This document shows positions 28,433-36,413 of a stretch of 64,000 nt of DNA, piece after piece (within the stretch, counting starts at the first letter, position 1; each line of letters begins with the position of its first letter). The translations under genes and the position numbers were made by a program. The notes below the pieces were generated by a model, which worked only from the letters and a program-made list of their open reading frames with translations, was not told the DNA's origin and did no database searches. The stretch is from NCBI RefSeq assembly GCF_015863205.1, contig NZ_JACBXQ010000001.1, forward strand, positions 248,001 through 312,000. The letters are read 5' to 3'. The stretch comes from Facklamia lactis. Its GTDB lineage: Bacteria; Bacillota; Bacilli; Lactobacillales; Aerococcaceae.

Positions 28433-29431
28433 TTAATCTTGATTAAAATATTCTTTCATTTTTTCGACTGCTTTTGAATCGACAATTTGTCTTGCCTGGC
28501 GAATCGCATTATAAATTGCTTCTGAATCTGAAGAACCATGTGCTTTAATAACAGGGTGTTTTACCCCGAGAAGCACCGCTCCTCCCTGTTTAGTATCATC
28601 AAATTTCTCTGCCATACTTTTCAAAGAAGATTTAACCAAAAGAGCCCCTAATTTAGTCTTAACCCCAGAATTCATGAGAGAATCTTTTAAAACTTTAAAA
28701 ATATTTTTTGCCGTTCCTTCTAACGTTTTTAGGATGGCATTTCCAGTAAAACCATCAGTGATTGCAATATCCAGAGAGCCTGTTAATAATTCTTTGGCTT
28801 CTACATTGCCAATAAAGTGGATCGAGGGATCATTGTTTAATAAGTCGAATGCTTCTTTACGCAAATCATCACCCTTGCCTTCTTCAGTTCCATTATTAAG
28901 TAAACCGATTCGAGGTTTTTGAATCCCCAAAACATTCTGAGCATAATAATTCGCAAGGATGGCATGTTGGTGAAGTTGAATTGCTTTAGAATCTGCATTT
29001 GCTCCTGCATCCATTAAAATAAATTGGGGAGAATCCGGATTAACAGTTGGAATAATTGGCATTAAACCTGGTCGGTCAATTCCTTTAATTCGGCCGACGA
29101 TTAAAAGCCCCGCACTTAAAAGGGCCCCAGTGTTACCTGCAGACAACAAGACATCCGTCTTTCCTTCTCTTACGGAACGCGCCGCCACTACCATTGAGGA
29201 ATCTTTTTTAGAGCGTATGGCTTTAACAGGTTCATCTTCGCCGGTAATGATTTCGGTTGTTTCAGTTATTTTTACGCGGTCATTATCTTTTAAATAAGTT
29301 TTAATTGCCTCTGTATCTCCGAATAAATGGATTTCTAGATCTTCAAATTCTTGAAGAGCCTTATTAACCCCTTCCACAACTGATTGGGGAGCATTGTCGC
29401 CACCCATAGCATCTATTGCTAGTTTAATCAT
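28433..29431 (-). CDS. plsX: Phosphate acyltransferase PlsX
   Basis: PlsX converts acyl-ACP to acyl-phosphate, the donor for PlsY in phospholipid synthesis. Recognisable blocks: AIDAMGGDNAP, SAGNTGALLSAGL, GIDRPGLMPI, DAGANADSK, GLLNNGTEEGKG, DGFTGNAILKTLEG and GAVLLGVKHPVIKAHGSSD. The start at 29431 (MIKLAIDAMGG, 332 aa) has AGGAGG at 6 nt. It follows recG by 15 bp. The block recG-plsX-acpP is common in Firmicutes. Confidence 0.96.
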   Translation of the reverse strand: MIKLAIDAMGGDNAPQSVVEGVNKALQEFEDLEIHLFGDTEAIKTYLKDNDRVKITETTEIITGEDEPVKAIRSKKDSSMVVAARSVREGKTDVLLSAGNTGALLSAGLLIVGRIKGIDRPGLMPIIPTVNPDSPQFILMDAGANADSKAIQLHQHAILANYYAQNVLGIQKPRIGLLNNGTEEGKGDDLRKEAFDLLNNDPSIHFIGNVEAKELLTGSLDIAITDGFTGNAILKTLEGTAKNIFKVLKDSLMNSGVKTKLGALLVKSSLKSMAEKFDDTKQGGAVLLGVKHPVIKAHGSSDSEAIYNAIRQARQIVDSKAVEKMKEYFNQD

Positions 29432-29446
29432 ATTATTCCTCCTCAT

Positions 29447-31489
29447 TTAAACTTCAATTGGCTGCTTTTCAGCATATTCGATTAATTTTTGTCTTTCTTC
29501 ATTTGTTATTATATTTTTTTGAGTAAATATTTCTTGAACCGCTTGATAAGCCGCTTGCATAATCTCCGGGAATTCAAGTGGATTTCCTACTTGAAACATT
29601 GGGATACCACTCTGGCTTCTTCCTAACAAGTCACCCATTCCTCGAATTTTTAAATCTGCTTCTGACAAGTCAAAACCATTTTGACTTTTAACCATTTGTT
29701 CAATCCGTTCTTTTCCCTGCTGGGTCGTGGGATTAGCAATCAAAAAACAATAAGAAGCTAAATGACTCCGTCCGACTCGCCCCCGTAATTGGTGTAATTG
29801 AGCAAGCCCAAATCGTTCTGCTGATTGGATCACCATAACGGTTGCATTGGGAACGTCCACTCCCACTTCCACCATCGTGGTCGCTACTAAAATCTGAATT
29901 TGCTGCTCTTTGAATTGCTCCATGACTATTTTTTGTTCTTCTTTATTCATTTGCCCGTGCAAAGGAGCCACCTGAACGGCTGGAAATTTTTTACTCAGAA
30001 CTGAAACAATATTTTGCACATTTTCGACTTCGCCGAGGTACTCTGATGCTTCGATAAGCGGAAGCACATAATATACTTGATGACCCAGACTGATTTCTTT
30101 CTCAATTCGATCATATACATGATCAATTTCATCTTCTTTAACGGCAACTGTCGAAATGGCTTGACGCCCACCCGGCAGTTCATCAATAGTAGAAACTGAC
30201 ATATCGGCATACAGTGTCTGTGCTAGACTTCTTGGGATCGGCGTTGCAGTCATTTGTAAAATATTAGCTAAATGGTTAGCATTAGCTTTTTCTAACAATT
30301 CTTGCCGCTGCCCTACGCCAAACCGATGCTGCTCATCAATCACAATATAAGCTAAGTTCTTGAACTTGACATAATCCTGGATGAGAGCATGAGTCCCTAT
30401 TACAATCCGAATACGACCACTTGCTAATCCTTCAATTGTAGTTTTTTTGAGCTCCCGATTCATATCAGAGGTTAAAAGTTCGGCATGAAAGCCTACTGCT
30501 TCAAAATAACGATTAAAAGATTGATAATGCTGTTGAGCTAAAATTTCAGTTGGAACCATTAAAGCTGTTTGAAAGCCAGCTTGAACCACAGCTAACATGG
30601 TAATAAAAGCAACTAGAGTTTTACCGCTTCCCACATCTCCTTGTAGTAAACGTTTCATCGGATAAGTGGACAACAAATCAACACAAATCTCATTCACAGC
30701 TTTCTTCTGTGCAGCCGTTAGCTCAAAAGGAATAATTTTAATCGCTTGACGTAGCTCGTCTACAGGGTAATCAATCTTTTGCCCCCTAAGATGCTGACGT
30801 TGATAACGAGCGGATTGTAACTTCCATTGATAGAGGAAAAAATCTTGGAAAATAATTTTCTTTTTAGCTGCTTCTTGCTCTTCAGAATTTGATGGGAAGT
30901 GCATGGCTTTTAAAGCTTGTTGTAACGGTATTAGATGAAATCTTTGATTCAAATAATTAGGAATTATTTCTTCAATTGAAGCGCTGTAGTCTTCAAAGGC
31001 TTGATGAATCGCCTTAACGATTTGCCCTTGCTTTAAAGATTGCGTACTACGATAAATGGGGGAGAAATCTTCCCCCGCTGTCTGATTAATTAATTTAGTC
31101 CCCATTAACTGTTGCGATGCTTCTTGCCACTTGCCATAAATCGCTCGCATTTGACCCGCTTGGATGTGTTTTTTTAAATAGGGCTGGTTAAAGAATGTCA
31201 CTTGAATAATATGATAGGAATCAACTGCCATTTTAAAAGACAAACGACTTTTTTTTCTACCAAAATAGGAAACAGTTGGGTCCGTAATCACTTTGCCAAC
31301 CAAGGCCACTTTCTCTTGATCCAATAGTGAATTAAGTTCTCGAGCTTGTAAGTCTTCAAAGCGAAAAGGAAAATGAAACATCAGATCTCTAATCGTGTAG
31401 ATTCCTATACTTTGAAATAAAGTGGCTGTTTTGGGTCCGACGCCTTTCAAATGATTAATCGTTGCATTCCAATCTTGTGTGTGACTCAA
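29447..31489 (-). CDS. recG: ATP-dependent DNA helicase RecG
   Basis: RecG regresses stalled forks and processes Holliday junctions. The 680-residue protein has an N-terminal wedge/OB domain (about 60-160), Walker A LQGDVGSGKTLVA, DEQH box VIDEQHRFGVGQ, motif III MTATPIPRSLA, motif V VEVGVDVPNA, motif VI QLRGRVGRS and the C-terminal TRG hairpin region GDLLGRSQSG. The ATG at 31489 follows GGAGGTGAGAGC. A terminator lies between it and fakA, so recG expression depends on read-through or an unseen promoter. Confidence 0.97.
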   Translation of the reverse strand: MSHTQDWNATINHLKGVGPKTATLFQSIGIYTIRDLMFHFPFRFEDLQARELNSLLDQEKVALVGKVITDPTVSYFGRKKSRLSFKMAVDSYHIIQVTFFNQPYLKKHIQAGQMRAIYGKWQEASQQLMGTKLINQTAGEDFSPIYRSTQSLKQGQIVKAIHQAFEDYSASIEEIIPNYLNQRFHLIPLQQALKAMHFPSNSEEQEAAKKKIIFQDFFLYQWKLQSARYQRQHLRGQKIDYPVDELRQAIKIIPFELTAAQKKAVNEICVDLLSTYPMKRLLQGDVGSGKTLVAFITMLAVVQAGFQTALMVPTEILAQQHYQSFNRYFEAVGFHAELLTSDMNRELKKTTIEGLASGRIRIVIGTHALIQDYVKFKNLAYIVIDEQHRFGVGQRQELLEKANANHLANILQMTATPIPRSLAQTLYADMSVSTIDELPGGRQAISTVAVKEDEIDHVYDRIEKEISLGHQVYYVLPLIEASEYLGEVENVQNIVSVLSKKFPAVQVAPLHGQMNKEEQKIVMEQFKEQQIQILVATTMVEVGVDVPNATVMVIQSAERFGLAQLHQLRGRVGRSHLASYCFLIANPTTQQGKERIEQMVKSQNGFDLSEADLKIRGMGDLLGRSQSGIPMFQVGNPLEFPEIMQAAYQAVQEIFTQKNIITNEERQKLIEYAEKQPIEV

Positions 31490-31512
31490 GCTCTCACCTC
31501 CTTAATTATAAA

Positions 31513-31544
31513 ATAATTCACCACTAATAATAGTGGTGAATTAT
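31513..31544 (-). terminator. Terminator between fakA and recG
   Basis: Fourteen-base perfect stem ATAATTCACCACTA / TAGTGGTGAATTAT with a TTAT loop, followed by TTTATAA. It begins 14 bp past fakA. Confidence 0.8.
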
Positions 31545-31557
31545 CGTATCATTCAGA

Positions 31558-33231
31558 CTAGTCAACCGTTACAAAATAATTATAAACCGGTTGATCTCCC
31601 TGAATAAATTCAAATTCAAGATCAGAGTTTTCTAAGCTTAGTGCTTCAGCAACTGAATTCGCTACTTCTTCCTCACCATTTTCACCGATAATGATGGTTA
31701 CAAGTTCTGAATCATCTTCTAACATTCGTTTGATGAGATCTGAAAGGACCGTTTCAAGACTTGGATCTGCATACACAATATCTCCATCTAAAATTCCCAT
31801 AAAATCATTTTCTTTAATGGTTAAGCCATCAATTTCAGTATCTCGAATGGCATGAGTAATTTGGCCTGAAGACACCGTAGCAATATATTCTGTCATAGCG
31901 ATTTGATTCTCGTCAATATTCTGTTCCGGATTAAACATTAACATTGCAGCAATTCCTTGGTTGATAGAACGAGTAGGAACAACTTTAGTTGGAACCTCAC
32001 TTACTTCAGCAGCTTGTTCGGCAGCCATCACAATATTTTTGTTATTTGGCAGAAGAATAATATTATGAGCATTAACTGTTTCAATCGCTTTTATAAAGTC
32101 TTCAGTGGAAGGATTCATTGTCTGTCCCCCCGCAATCACATAGTCAACCCCGATTGACTCAAACAATTCAATCAGTCCTTGACCAGAAGCTACCCCAATA
32201 ATAGCATACTCCTTCGTATGATGACTCTTTGCCTGTTTAGACTGAATCGCTTCTTCTTGTCCCTCAAGAGCTCGTACTTGCTCTCGCATATTATCAACTT
32301 TAATTTTGATCAATTCACCAAACTCTTGGCCCAGTTGCATAATTTCACCTGGATTTTCAGTATGAATGTGAACTTTGACAATTTCATCATCTGCCACTAC
32401 TAATAGAGAATCCCCTTTTTGATCCAAAGTATGACGAAATTCTTCATAATCAAAGGTCTTTTTAAGTCCCTCTCCTTGGCCAATACGTACCATAATTTCA
32501 GTACAGAAACCGAAAGTAATGTCCTCCATTGACATAGGGTGTTCATTCATTTCATCAAAAATTGCATGGGCATGTTGTGAGTCGTTTGAAGTGTCTTTCT
32601 CATCTTCAATCACTTCACCCGTTAAAGCAGCCAAAAAGCCTTCATAAATACATAGTAAACCTTTTCCACCAGAATCCACTACTCCCACTTGTTTCAATAC
32701 TGGCAGTAAATCAGGAGTTTTGTCTAAAGACTCTTGAGCACCTCTCACGATAGAGCGCATGATCTCGATGATATCATCCGTTTTTTGTGCTTTCTTTTCT
32801 CCTCGGATAGCGGACTCTCTAGCTACTGTAAGGATCGTTCCTTCAACTGGTTTCATGACCGCTTTATAAGCTGACTCTACCCCGCCCATGAAGGCTTGAG
32901 CAAAAGCAGTACCATCTAAATTTTCTTCATCTTTAATGGCTTGAGAAAAACCTCGGAAAATTTGAGAGAGGATTACACCAGAATTCCCCCTTGCTCCCAT
33001 TAAAAGACCTTTCGCAACCGATCCTGCTAACTCACCCACATGCAGGCTCGAATTAGATCGCATTTTCTCAACGCCTGATTGGAACGACATATTCATATTT
33101 GTCCCAGTGTCCCCATCAGGCACAGGAAACACATTTAAAGAATTGACTAAATCAACATTAGCAGCTAAACGCTCTGCTCCCGCATTAAACATCTGTTTAA
33201 ATTCAGATGACTTCATTATTTTAAGTTCCAC
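31558..33231 (-). CDS. fakA: Fatty acid kinase catalytic subunit FakA (YloV, DAK2 family)
   Basis: FakA phosphorylates fatty acids held by FakB, feeding exogenous or recycled acids into phospholipids via acyl-phosphate, the same intermediate PlsX makes. The 557-residue protein has the DAK2 nucleotide-binding start (NVFPVPDGDTGTNMNMS, GARGNSGVILSQI, VDSGGKGLL) and a C-terminal DegV-like domain. The start is GTG at 33231 with AGGAGG at 6 nt. No FakB gene is present in this window. It lies 21 bp after the Asp23-family gene, a conserved pair. Confidence 0.92.
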   Translation of the reverse strand: MELKIMKSSEFKQMFNAGAERLAANVDLVNSLNVFPVPDGDTGTNMNMSFQSGVEKMRSNSSLHVGELAGSVAKGLLMGARGNSGVILSQIFRGFSQAIKDEENLDGTAFAQAFMGGVESAYKAVMKPVEGTILTVARESAIRGEKKAQKTDDIIEIMRSIVRGAQESLDKTPDLLPVLKQVGVVDSGGKGLLCIYEGFLAALTGEVIEDEKDTSNDSQHAHAIFDEMNEHPMSMEDITFGFCTEIMVRIGQGEGLKKTFDYEEFRHTLDQKGDSLLVVADDEIVKVHIHTENPGEIMQLGQEFGELIKIKVDNMREQVRALEGQEEAIQSKQAKSHHTKEYAIIGVASGQGLIELFESIGVDYVIAGGQTMNPSTEDFIKAIETVNAHNIILLPNNKNIVMAAEQAAEVSEVPTKVVPTRSINQGIAAMLMFNPEQNIDENQIAMTEYIATVSSGQITHAIRDTEIDGLTIKENDFMGILDGDIVYADPSLETVLSDLIKRMLEDDSELVTIIIGENGEEEVANSVAEALSLENSDLEFEFIQGDQPVYNYFVTVD

Positions 33232-33252
33232 TCTTTGCCTCCTAACACAATC

Positions 33253-33609
33253 TTAATCGATTGTTACTCCTTGTACATGAACATTTACAAATGATAATTC
33301 AAACCCTAATAATTGCTCAACATTATATTTTACGGCTTGCTGAATATTCTGGCAAATCACTGAAATTTTAGTGCCATAAGATACAACAATATGAATATCA
33401 ACAGTGACATTATCCCCATCTTGAGAAATGAGTACACCCTTGGAGTAGTTCTCTTTTTTTAGAATTTCTGTAAGATTGTCTCGGAAAAAGTGTTTACTCA
33501 CCATTCCCACCACACCATAATTATCCGTAACGGCTGCCCCAACAATAGTTGCAATCACTTCATTAGTTAAGGTAATCTCGCCATTAGGCGTTTGGATATT
33601 AATTGCCAT
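33253..33609 (-). CDS. Asp23/Gls24 family envelope protein (YloU-like)
   Basis: A 118-residue Asp23-family protein with GEITLTNEVIATIVGAAVTD, YGVVGM and VDIHIVVSYGTKI, ending VNVHVQGVTID. In Bacillus YloU precedes YloV (FakA) exactly as here. Its role is not firmly known; relatives associate with the membrane and envelope stress. The ATG at 33609 follows AAGGAGGAGTCACT. Confidence 0.9.
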   Translation of the reverse strand: MAINIQTPNGEITLTNEVIATIVGAAVTDNYGVVGMVSKHFFRDNLTEILKKENYSKGVLISQDGDNVTVDIHIVVSYGTKISVICQNIQQAVKYNVEQLLGFELSFVNVHVQGVTID

Positions 33610-33678
33610 AGTGACTCCTCCTTCTTAGTATCTTTAATAGTTTAGCATAAAATGCCAAATTAGGCATCTATATTATTT

Positions 33679-33707
33679 ATTATTCGATTTGTTAGACATC
33701 CTGTCAA
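33679..33707 (-). promoter_or_regulatory. Promoter of asp23-fakA
   Basis: TTGACA (33702-33707), 17-bp spacer, AATAAT (33679-33684). The transcript would carry a leader of about 65 nt. Confidence 0.75.
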
Positions 33708-33730
33708 TAGTTGAACTTCATAAAATTCTC

Positions 33731-33759
33731 TTGATTCAAATAGCTAATTATGATAAATT
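33731..33759 (+). promoter_or_regulatory. Candidate promoter of rpmB
   Basis: TTGATT, 17-bp spacer, TAAATT on the plus strand. The matches are modest; a TATTAT nearer the gene lacks a -35. Confidence 0.4.
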
Positions 33760-33814
33760 AGTTTGGTATGAAATGTAGTATTATAACTTACTACAAGGAA
33801 AAGGAGGCAAAAAT

Positions 33815-34003
33815 ATGGCTAAAGAATGTTATTTTTCAGGACGCAAAGCTGTTTCAGGAAACGCTCGTTCTCACTCAATGCATAAATCAAAACGTCGTTT
33901 TGGTGCAAACTTACAAAAAGTACGCGTAATGATCGATGGAAAGCCTAAAAAAGTTTGGGTATCTGCTCGTGCCTTAAAATCAGGTAAAGTAGAACGCGCT
34001 TAA
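33815..34003 (+). CDS. rpmB: 50S ribosomal protein L28
   Basis: A 62-residue basic protein beginning [20 protein letters not shown] with the L28 blocks [14 protein letters not shown] and [15 protein letters not shown]. It belongs to the large-subunit exit region. AAGGAGGCAAAAAT precedes the ATG. It is transcribed alone, divergent from asp23, as in Bacillus where rpmB neighbours yloU. A strong shared terminator follows. Confidence 0.97.
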   Translation: MAKECYFSGRKAVSGNARSHSMHKSKRRFGANLQKVRVMIDGKPKKVWVSARALKSGKVERA

Positions 34004-34005
34004 AA

Positions 34006-34030
34006 AAAACGTCAGCCAGGCTGACGTTTT
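34006..34030. terminator. Bidirectional terminator between rpmB and thiN
   Basis: AAAACGTCAGCC and its mirror surround a single central base, with T tracts on both strands. It ends rpmB on the plus strand and thiN on the minus strand. Confidence 0.92.
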
Positions 34031-34035
34031 TTTAT

Positions 34036-34710
34036 TTATTTATTCTTTTCCAAAATAACAAAGACAATTCCCTCTTTAAACGAAAGTTGTACCTCATGAT
34101 TATGAGACACAAATTCATTACTAATTAAAGCACGTGGATAAGCAAAGTCTGTAGCAGATAGTTCATACTTCGCCCCTACAATTTCAAGCGCTTTAACCGG
34201 TGTTGCTGAGATAATCGAAAGATAAACACAATCATTTTGATTCTCTAACAGATGCTGGCCTGGCCCTAAAATTCTAATCAAGCGATCTCGATCAAAAAAA
34301 GTTAATCGATTCACTAAACTTTGATATCTGGGCTGATGAATCATCCATAAATTAGCCACGAGATGATCCAGACGTCCATCACTTGCCGTCCCTCCAAAAA
34401 TAAAATATTCAACTTCCTGACTACTCTCTATTGATAGGGCCACTGATAAAGCTAATTCCATATCCGTATCATCTTTAATTGGAGAAGTTTGATAAAAATA
34501 GCTAGCGTTTTCTCGTATTCTTAATAATTCCTGCTCATCTACTGAGTCAAAATCGCCTACTGCATGGTCAAGTTGAAAACCTTGATCCACTAAATATAAA
34601 GCGCCCCGATCCACACCGATTAACACAGAAGCATCATCAAGTTCTTTTAAGGCTGAAATTTTTTGCTTATAAGGAGGCTGAGCTCCCCCACAAATAATCA
34701 TTACTTCCAT
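34036..34710 (-). CDS. thiN: Thiamine pyrophosphokinase
   Basis: ThiN transfers pyrophosphate from ATP to thiamine, giving the cofactor TPP. The 224-residue protein has IICGGAQPP, GVDRGALYLVDQG, VGDFDSVDEQE, DDTDMELAL and FGGTASDGRLDHLVAN, the family's substrate-binding blocks. The ATG shares its A with the rpe stop (TAATG). The order rsgA-rpe-thiN is the standard Firmicutes arrangement. Confidence 0.95.
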   Translation of the reverse strand: MEVMIICGGAQPPYKQKISALKELDDASVLIGVDRGALYLVDQGFQLDHAVGDFDSVDEQELLRIRENASYFYQTSPIKDDTDMELALSVALSIESSQEVEYFIFGGTASDGRLDHLVANLWMIHQPRYQSLVNRLTFFDRDRLIRILGPGQHLLENQNDCVYLSIISATPVKALEIVGAKYELSATDFAYPRALISNEFVSHNHEVQLSFKEGIVFVILEKNK

Positions 34711-35357
34711 TACTTTCCTCTTAACGAGGCAATTGCTGCCTTTCGATCTGCTTGTTTAAAGATATAAGAGCCCGCTACAAGTACATCGGCCCCTGCTTCT
34801 AGACAGAGTTGACCCGTTTCCTCATTGACGCCCCCATCCACTTCGATTTCATAATGATAGGATGAATTTGTTTGACGCCAATCGGCTAATTGTTTTATTT
34901 TATCAAGACTAGAATGAATAAATTTCTGTCCTCCAAAACCAGGATTGACACTCATTACAAGAGCCAAATCGATCATATCTAAAAGTGGAATCATTGTATC
35001 CACTGAGGTACCAGGATTGACTGCAAGCCCAGCTTTACAACCCAATTCTTTTATTTTCTGAATAGCAGAATGAATATGCAAGGTTGATTCCACATGAATT
35101 GTTATAATATCTGCACCCGCCTTCACAACCATCTCAAAATATCGCTCTGGTTCAGTCACCATCATATGGCAATCAAAGACTAATTGACTTTGAGAACGTA
35201 GCCCAGCATAAATCATAGGTCCATATGAAATATTAGGAACAAATTGTCCATCCATTAAATCCAGATGTAAATAATCTGCTCCTCCTTCTTCTACGATCCG
35301 AATATCTTCAGCTAAACGATTAAAATCCGCACTCAACATCGATGGGGCAATTTTCAT
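34710..35357 (-). CDS. rpe: Ribulose-phosphate 3-epimerase
   Basis: Rpe interconverts ribulose-5-phosphate and xylulose-5-phosphate in the pentose phosphate pathway. This 215-residue TIM barrel starts MKIAPSMLSADFNRL and has DYLHLDLMDGQFVPNIS, DCHMMVTEPE, VMSVNPGFGGQKF and EVDGGVNEETG, with the metal-binding H, D, H and D residues in place. AAAGGAGAATCATT precedes the ATG. It is 15 bp after rsgA. Confidence 0.96.
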   Translation of the reverse strand: MKIAPSMLSADFNRLAEDIRIVEEGGADYLHLDLMDGQFVPNISYGPMIYAGLRSQSQLVFDCHMMVTEPERYFEMVVKAGADIITIHVESTLHIHSAIQKIKELGCKAGLAVNPGTSVDTMIPLLDMIDLALVMSVNPGFGGQKFIHSSLDKIKQLADWRQTNSSYHYEIEVDGGVNEETGQLCLEAGADVLVAGSYIFKQADRKAAIASLRGK

Positions 35358-35372
35358 AATGATTCTCCTTTA

Positions 35373-36302
35373 TTAATATTTTGGTTTTCTTTGTTCAATT
35401 TTTTCGAAAATTTGAAGATAATTACGATAACGAGACAAGGCAATGTTTCCGTTATCTACTTCTTTTTTTACTTGGCAATGAGGTTCATTGACATGCATAC
35501 ATGACCGAAAACGACAATTATAACTGGCCTCTCTAATCTCAGGAAAAGCATTCGCAAGTTCTTCATTTTGGATTTGGTCAAAATCAACTGATGAAAAACC
35601 TGGTGTATCAGCTAATAGACCTTCATGGTACCGATATAAAGTGACTTCACGGGTCGTATGTTTCCCACGATTAAGTGAGTCACTAATTTCTGCTGTATTA
35701 ATCAAGGCGGTCGGAATTAATTGGTTGAGCAATGTTGATTTACCTACACCAGATTGCCCCATTACGACATAGGTCCCTTCAGTAATAGCATTCTTAAGTG
35801 TATCCAAGCGATCTGAACTCTGATCAATTTCATAGACTTGATAACCAATCGAATGGTAGAGAGCCTTAATTTCTTCTAATCTCTCTTGCGCCTTCTGATT
35901 TCCTAACTGCTGACAAAGTAAGTCATATTTACTGAGAACAATGAGAGGTTCGATCTGATGAGACTCCACCGAAACTAGAAAATAATCTAATAAATTATAA
36001 GAAAATTCTGGCTCAGTCAAAGAAGTTACCACTAAGGCATAATCAACATTGGCCACATTTGGTCGCTTTAGTTCATTCTGTCTGGGTAAAATTTCAATTA
36101 ATCGCCCAATCGATTGAGAGTCTTCTTCATCTAATTCAAATTTAACATAGTCTCCTACTAAGGGCTTCATTTGCAAATGACGAAAATTTCCTCTTGGTTT
36201 AGTAGCATAAGAATGATTCTCGCTCCAAACATAGTAGAAACCACTTATGGATTGATAGATAATTCCCGTTAATACAGTATATTCTTGTTTATTATCTGAC
36301 AT
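35373..36302 (-). CDS. rsgA: Small ribosomal subunit biogenesis GTPase RsgA
   Basis: RsgA checks late 30S maturation. It has an N-terminal OB fold and the circularly permuted GTPase order G4 (LSKYDL), G1 (GQSGVGKST), G2 region, G3 (DTPGF). The C-terminal zinc site is visible as NCRFRSCMHVNEPHC. Length 309 is normal. The ATG at 36302 follows AAAGGAGGGACAT. In other Firmicutes it follows the PASTA kinase directly; here a terminator lies between them. Confidence 0.95.
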   Translation of the reverse strand: MSDNKQEYTVLTGIIYQSISGFYYVWSENHSYATKPRGNFRHLQMKPLVGDYVKFELDEEDSQSIGRLIEILPRQNELKRPNVANVDYALVVTSLTEPEFSYNLLDYFLVSVESHQIEPLIVLSKYDLLCQQLGNQKAQERLEEIKALYHSIGYQVYEIDQSSDRLDTLKNAITEGTYVVMGQSGVGKSTLLNQLIPTALINTAEISDSLNRGKHTTREVTLYRYHEGLLADTPGFSSVDFDQIQNEELANAFPEIREASYNCRFRSCMHVNEPHCQVKKEVDNGNIALSRYRNYLQIFEKIEQRKPKY

Positions 36303-36363
36303 ATGTCCCTCCTTTTATTCTCTTTCTGACTCCTTCTCTCTAAGCATATCATTTCAAACAATA

Positions 36364-36406
36364 AAAGCACATAGAATCTAATGATCAACCAGTCTCTATG
36401 TGCTTT
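36364..36406 (-). terminator. Terminator between pknB and rsgA
   Basis: Twelve-base stem AAAGCACATAGA / TCTATGTGCTTT with a 19-nt loop, then TTATTG. It begins 7 bp past pknB. Confidence 0.75.
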
Positions 36407-36413
36407 CTTTTTT

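Noticed and set aside
31558-33231. Dihydroxyacetone kinase (DhaK/DhaL)
   Set aside because: The DAK2-like N-terminus is fused to a DegV-like domain and preceded by an Asp23-family gene, which fits FakA/YloV.
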